A stretch of 11,821 nucleotides of DNA from contig CAIVPY010000020.1 of assembly GCA_903907885.1 (NCBI GenBank), positions 1 to 11,821 on the forward strand, read 5' to 3'. This DNA comes from an uncultured Bacteroidota bacterium. GTDB taxonomy: Bacteria > Bacteroidota > Bacteroidia > UKL13-3. Numbering within the stretch: position 1 is the first letter of the stretch; each line of letters opens with the position of its first letter. A program made the translations under genes and the position numbers. This document shows, piece by piece, positions 9,254-11,821 of this stretch. The notes below the pieces were generated by a model. It did not search any database. It was not told the origin of the DNA and saw only the letters and a program-made list of their open reading frames with translations.

Positions 9254-9325
9254 TGTGTGAATGTGAGAATTTAGAAATGTGTAAATATTCTAATGCCACA
9301 TTCACATATACACACATTCACACAG
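9254..9325. repeat. Octamer-periodic palindromic element between atpD and atpC
   Basis: The 85-bp spacer is almost entirely one structured element. TGTGTGAATGTG (9254-9265) is the exact reverse complement of CACATTCACACA (9313-9324), and CACATTCACA also occurs as a direct repeat at 9297-9306, giving an alternative 10-bp pairing. The sequence reads as nine 8-base units (for example TGTGTGAA then TGTGAGAA), moving from TG-rich units on the left to CA-rich complements on the right. It has no convincing coding capacity. It resembles dispersed intergenic palindromic repeats (REP/MITE-like) of Bacteroidota genomes, but whether it is dispersed cannot be seen here. In RNA it would form a long imperfect hairpin just upstream of atpC. 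Confidence 0.75.
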
Positions 9326-9332
9326 TATAAAA

Positions 9333-9563
9333 ATGCAATTAGATATAATAACAGCAGATAAAACTTTATTCTCAGGAGAGGCAGATGCCGTAACACTTCC
9401 TGGAAGTAAAGGACAGTTTCAGGTTTTAAATAACCATGCAGCTTTGATTTCAAGTCTTGAAAAAGGTACAGTGAAAATTAAAACCAAAGAAGGCGAACAA
9501 AAGTTCGACATCAATGGAGGTATAGCCGAAGTATTGAAAAACAAAGCGGTTGTATTGGCATAA
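9333..9563 (+). CDS. atpC: F1Fo ATP synthase subunit epsilon, short form
   Basis: A 76-residue protein matching the N-terminal beta-sandwich of epsilon: MQLDIITADKTLFSGEADAVTLPG at the start, then the conserved GQFQVLNNHAALISSL and a GGIAEVLKNKAVVLA end. Epsilon sits in the central rotor stalk with gamma and contacts the c-ring. The family is usually about 130-140 residues, with a C-terminal helical hairpin that inhibits ATP hydrolysis; here the protein stops right after the beta-sandwich. Such short forms are common in Bacteroidota, so I read it as complete, not truncated. The ATG at 9333 follows the palindromic element, and a terminator lies 20 bp downstream, so atpD-atpC form one two-gene transcription unit. 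Confidence 0.95.
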   Translation: MQLDIITADKTLFSGEADAVTLPGSKGQFQVLNNHAALISSLEKGTVKIKTKEGEQKFDINGGIAEVLKNKAVVLA

Positions 9564-9583
9564 TTGCTATAACAGATTAATTG

Positions 9584-9614
9584 AAAAGCCATTCCTTCTG
9601 GGGATGGCTTTTTT
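9584..9614 (+). terminator. Intrinsic terminator after atpC
   Basis: AAAAGCCATTCC (9584-9595) pairs with GGGGATGGCTTTT (9600-9612) around the loop TTCT, with one G bulge and a U-G pair, and runs into a tract of six T. It lies 20 bp after the atpC stop and closes the atpD-atpC unit. The opposite strand has only a short T run, so termination is mainly in the plus direction. Confidence 0.9.
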
Positions 9615-9642
9615 GTTTGTTATAGCGTGAATATTAGACATA

Positions 9643-9710
9643 AAATCAACACAAAACATAACAATAGGAGCTAATTTGTGGGACGCAATCGATTGCGGAT
9701 GTTTTGATTT
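9643..9710. repeat. Nested palindrome in the convergent spacer
   Basis: CGCAATCGATTGCG (9684-9697) is a perfect 14-bp palindrome. It is flanked by a second inverted repeat: CAAAACAT (9652-9659) against ATGTTTTG (9699-9706), extended by AAATCAA (9643-9649) against TTGATTT (9704-9710) with a few inserted bases on the left arm. It lies between two converging genes and has no coding capacity. It could be a decayed dispersed palindromic repeat or a protein-binding site; the centre resembles LacI-family operators (GCAA-CG-TTGC), but there is no promoter beside it. Confidence 0.55.
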
Positions 9711-9754
9711 ACAGAAACTGCAATAAACCGAACAGTTTTAGTTCATTCAGCTAA

Positions 9755-10948
9755 TTACTCTTTAATTAATTTTGAAGTAAATGTAGTTTTACCTGTTATT
9801 TTTAAAAAATAGACACCTTTATCAAGACAAGAAAAATCTTGGTATTCCAAGTTGTTTCCCTCATAAATGATTTGTCCAAATACGTTCCATAATTGAACAA
9901 ATTCATGAACAAATTCCGCATTTATTTTCATATAGGTAGAAAATGGATTTGGGTAAATAAGAAAGTCAGTTTTAGTACTTTCAATGGTATTGATATTGGT
10001 TGATGATTTGCTTGTGTTAGTCTTTACACAAATGATATAATTGCTATTTATTTTAGGGTCGTAAGTGGTAATGCCAAATTGGGTGTTCCAATACCAAGCA
10101 TTGGCCACTTGGTTTTGTTGGGTGGTAGATGACCAATATTTTTTCACACCCATATTGCTAAATATACTGGTGTTAACAGATGGACTTACAAATCCTTCAT
10201 CATTCAATGACTGTAGCTCCTTGATATTTGGCATACGCCAATCACTATCGTTTTCAAGTATTAAATTATTGGCGTACAAAAGGGCATTTTCCCAAGAAAC
10301 CGCATTGGTATTTGGCTCTTTTTGCCATACTAAATTGGTTAAATTGTCGGTGATGGTTCCATTGCCGTTATCGGTAAAATGGTTTGTAATTACAGTTGGT
10401 GTTGTTACGTCTCTAACTGCTCTTACATGAAATTTTTTAGTTCCACCAGCACTAATCGTTTCTGTTTTTAAGTGATTTCCTATTCCGCCACCAGCATTGG
10501 TTACCCATATTTTTGTAGCATCATTGGCTTGTTGATCACTTGTCCACCAATACTCTGCAGCGGTTTTGGTGAAATATAAAATATCTAATGCAGGATTGTT
10601 ATTTTGTAAATTTAATATGCTATAACCTTCATGTGCATTTGGTAATCGCCAATTGGTATAACCACCCAAAGTTAGGGTATCGCAATAAATAGTGGCATTT
10701 TCCACTGTCATTTCACCACCATCAGTTTGCTGCCACATTAATCCCGTAATGGTATCAGTAATTGTTCCATTTTTGTTATCAATATAAAAAGGCAAGTTGA
10801 TGGAATAATCATTGTCTTCGCCAAATGTATTGGTATAACTATTTTTTTGCCCTGTGTCAGGTAAACGAAACATACTTTTGGTGGTGCTTTGAGCAAAAGT
10901 GAATATGCTAACTATGAATAGGAGCGAAGTGATGATTGATTTTTTCAT
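9755..10948 (-). CDS. Secreted protein with two DUF1566/Lcl-like repeats and a T9SS sorting domain
   Basis: A 397-residue protein with a clear signal peptide (residues 1-20, MKKS then a hydrophobic core ending FAQ). It contains two homologous units of about 120 residues (54-180 and 191-310), each with the sequence NGTITD, a WQ pair, a WENA or VENA helix and WRLPN or WRMPN followed by a helix, then a WWTS or YWSS segment. These are the hallmarks of DUF1566 (Lcl C-terminal, legionella collagen-like) domains, which are widespread in surface proteins and of unknown activity. Residues 328-397 are a type A T9SS C-terminal domain: IYPNPF, WNVFGQIIYEG and KGVYFLKI, ending in a basic tail. It is therefore expected to be exported to the periplasm, carried over the outer membrane by the T9SS and released or anchored. 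Its ATG shares one base with the stop of the upstream gene (TAATG), so the two are probably translationally coupled. No strong terminator is seen after it. Confidence 0.92.
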   Translation of the reverse strand: MKKSIITSLLFIVSIFTFAQSTTKSMFRLPDTGQKNSYTNTFGEDNDYSINLPFYIDNKNGTITDTITGLMWQQTDGGEMTVENATIYCDTLTLGGYTNWRLPNAHEGYSILNLQNNNPALDILYFTKTAAEYWWTSDQQANDATKIWVTNAGGGIGNHLKTETISAGGTKKFHVRAVRDVTTPTVITNHFTDNGNGTITDNLTNLVWQKEPNTNAVSWENALLYANNLILENDSDWRMPNIKELQSLNDEGFVSPSVNTSIFSNMGVKKYWSSTTQQNQVANAWYWNTQFGITTYDPKINSNYIICVKTNTSKSSTNINTIESTKTDFLIYPNPFSTYMKINAEFVHEFVQLWNVFGQIIYEGNNLEYQDFSCLDKGVYFLKITGKTTFTSKLIKE

Positions 10949-11821
10949 TATTCTATGATTATCTTTTTGGTAAATAACATCTCATTCACGCTTATTTTTA
11001 ACAAATAAACTCCTTTACTAAAATTGCTAACTGGTATTTTATTGATATAAACATTGCTTTCAAAAACTTTTTCTCCTAATAAATTATAAATACTGATGTT
11101 TTGAATTGTTTTAGCATTTAAGTTATTCAATAAATCAACGTAAACATCCGTATTTGCAGGGTTTGGGTAAATTTGAATATTGTTGTTGAACCCATTAAAT
11201 TCTTCTATTTTGCTGGCAGCAGCAACTGTTTTACGAACAACTACTTCATTGTCTAAAATTAAATTACTGCTCCAAATAAACTGAGCATCATTGTTAGCAT
11301 CATCAAAAATATTTACAAAATTGGTGTAAGCAGGTTTGTTATCAACACCAACCGTTGCGTTAGCATAAGTATTCGCATTCGGCCAAGATGAATCATCGAA
11401 TGTTGTTGCTTGCCAGTTTGTTGGTTTGGTCCAATGTAAGGCATAATATTTACTTCCATCGTTTGAATTAGTGGTACTACAATTTGTTGAGAGTCGGCTG
11501 CTGCCACTTTCGGTTGGGCAAGATAAATCGGTAATTGGAGCTGTATAAAAAGTTTGTACTTTCCAATCATTTCCAGTTTTAGCAATGATATTATTGCTAG
11601 CATCTTTAAATACAGCCACCATTCCGCCATCGCCAGGATGATAGGCAAAACCACCATTTAATTCTGAACCTAATCCTAAATTCTCTTCCCAATCAATAAG
11701 GTGCGTAGCAATGGTAAAAGGGCGTTTTACTTTGAATCGAACAATGCTAGAATTGAATTGTGTAAAAGGAACTTTGTCTTTACCAACTGGTGTTCCATTG
11801 ATATACATTTCAAAATAATTA
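10948..11821 (-). CDS. T9SS-exported protein with an unidentified Trp-rich domain, 5' end beyond the window
   Basis: The frame is open through the right edge (codons for Asn-Tyr-Phe-Glu precede the first Met at 11808), so the true start and signal peptide are outside; 290 residues are visible. Counting from that Met, about 1-195 form one conserved, aromatic-rich region: GKDKVPFTQF, a DWEENLGLG stretch, GDGGMVAVF, WKVQTFYTAPI, then WQATTFDDSSWPNA and FIWSSNLILDNEVVVR. The latter part resembles a galactose-binding or jelly-roll-like beta-sandwich (the FDDSSW type seen in carbohydrate-active proteins), but I cannot assign a family or activity. Two cysteines (97 and 109) might form a disulfide. 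About 211-286 is a type A T9SS sorting domain with IYPNPA, IYNLLGEKVFE and KGVYLLKI. It overlaps the DUF1566 gene by one base, suggesting one operon and related extracellular roles. Confidence 0.88.
   Translation of the reverse strand, partial: NYFEMYINGTPVGKDKVPFTQFNSSIVRFKVKRPFTIATHLIDWEENLGLGSELNGGFAYHPGDGGMVAVFKDASNNIIAKTGNDWKVQTFYTAPITDLSCPTESGSSRLSTNCSTTNSNDGSKYYALHWTKPTNWQATTFDDSSWPNANTYANATVGVDNKPAYTNFVNIFDDANNDAQFIWSSNLILDNEVVVRKTVAAASKIEEFNGFNNNIQIYPNPANTDVYVDLLNNLNAKTIQNISIYNLLGEKVFESNVYINKIPVSNFSKGVYLLKISVNEMLFTKKIIIE

Noticed and set aside
9271..9453. Minus-strand frame of 60 codons across the atpD-atpC spacer
   Set aside because: It arises from the palindromic element and the antisense of atpC.
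9720..9750. Possible terminator after the DUF1566 gene (AAACTG, TTCG, GTTT on the minus strand)
   Set aside because: Only about four solid base pairs and no T tract.
10065..11657. Open frames of 121 (plus) and 114 (minus, other frame) codons
   Set aside because: They overlap the two secreted-protein genes, which have signal or sorting domains and clear repeats.

Overview
The window reads as a low-GC Bacteroidota chromosome, probably an environmental Sphingobacteriales/Chitinophagales/Flavobacteriales-type organism. I cannot name a genus. The evidence is: two proteins ending in type IX secretion (T9SS) C-terminal sorting domains plus a large secreted protease of typical Bacteroidota architecture; a promoter matching the Bacteroidota consensus (TTTG, then TAnnTTTG); an atpD-atpC pair separated from the other ATP synthase genes; a short epsilon subunit; and start sites without purine-rich Shine-Dalgarno sequences.

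Layout. (1) Positions 1-3843, minus strand: one very long open frame of 1281 codons with no in-frame stop, running off the left edge. It encodes a secreted subtilisin-like (S8) protease with a long tail of beta-sandwich modules and a dockerin-like calcium-binding segment at the edge. (2) 3844-4059: a divergent AT-rich intergenic region. (3) 4060-7543, plus strand: polA (complete DNA polymerase I with all three enzymatic domains), followed 25 bp later by a LysE-family membrane exporter that starts at TTG. (4) 7675-9614, plus strand: an ATP synthase transcription unit with a clear promoter, atpD (beta), a 72-bp octamer-periodic palindromic element in the spacer, atpC (epsilon) and a strong intrinsic terminator. 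(5) 9615-9754: a convergent spacer holding a perfect 14-bp palindrome nested inside a longer imperfect inverted repeat. (6) 9755-11821, minus strand: two secreted T9SS proteins overlapping by one base. The upstream one is cut by the right edge and carries a Trp-rich conserved domain; the downstream one carries two DUF1566/Lcl-like repeats.

Functionally, a housekeeping core (replication and repair polymerase, F1 subunits, an exporter) sits between two loci for secreted or cell-surface proteins. I see no RNA genes, CRISPR array, insertion sequence or phage genes. No clearly new multi-gene system is visible. The best leads are the structured repeat between atpD and atpC, the palindrome at 9643-9710, and the co-translated pair of secreted proteins of unknown function.
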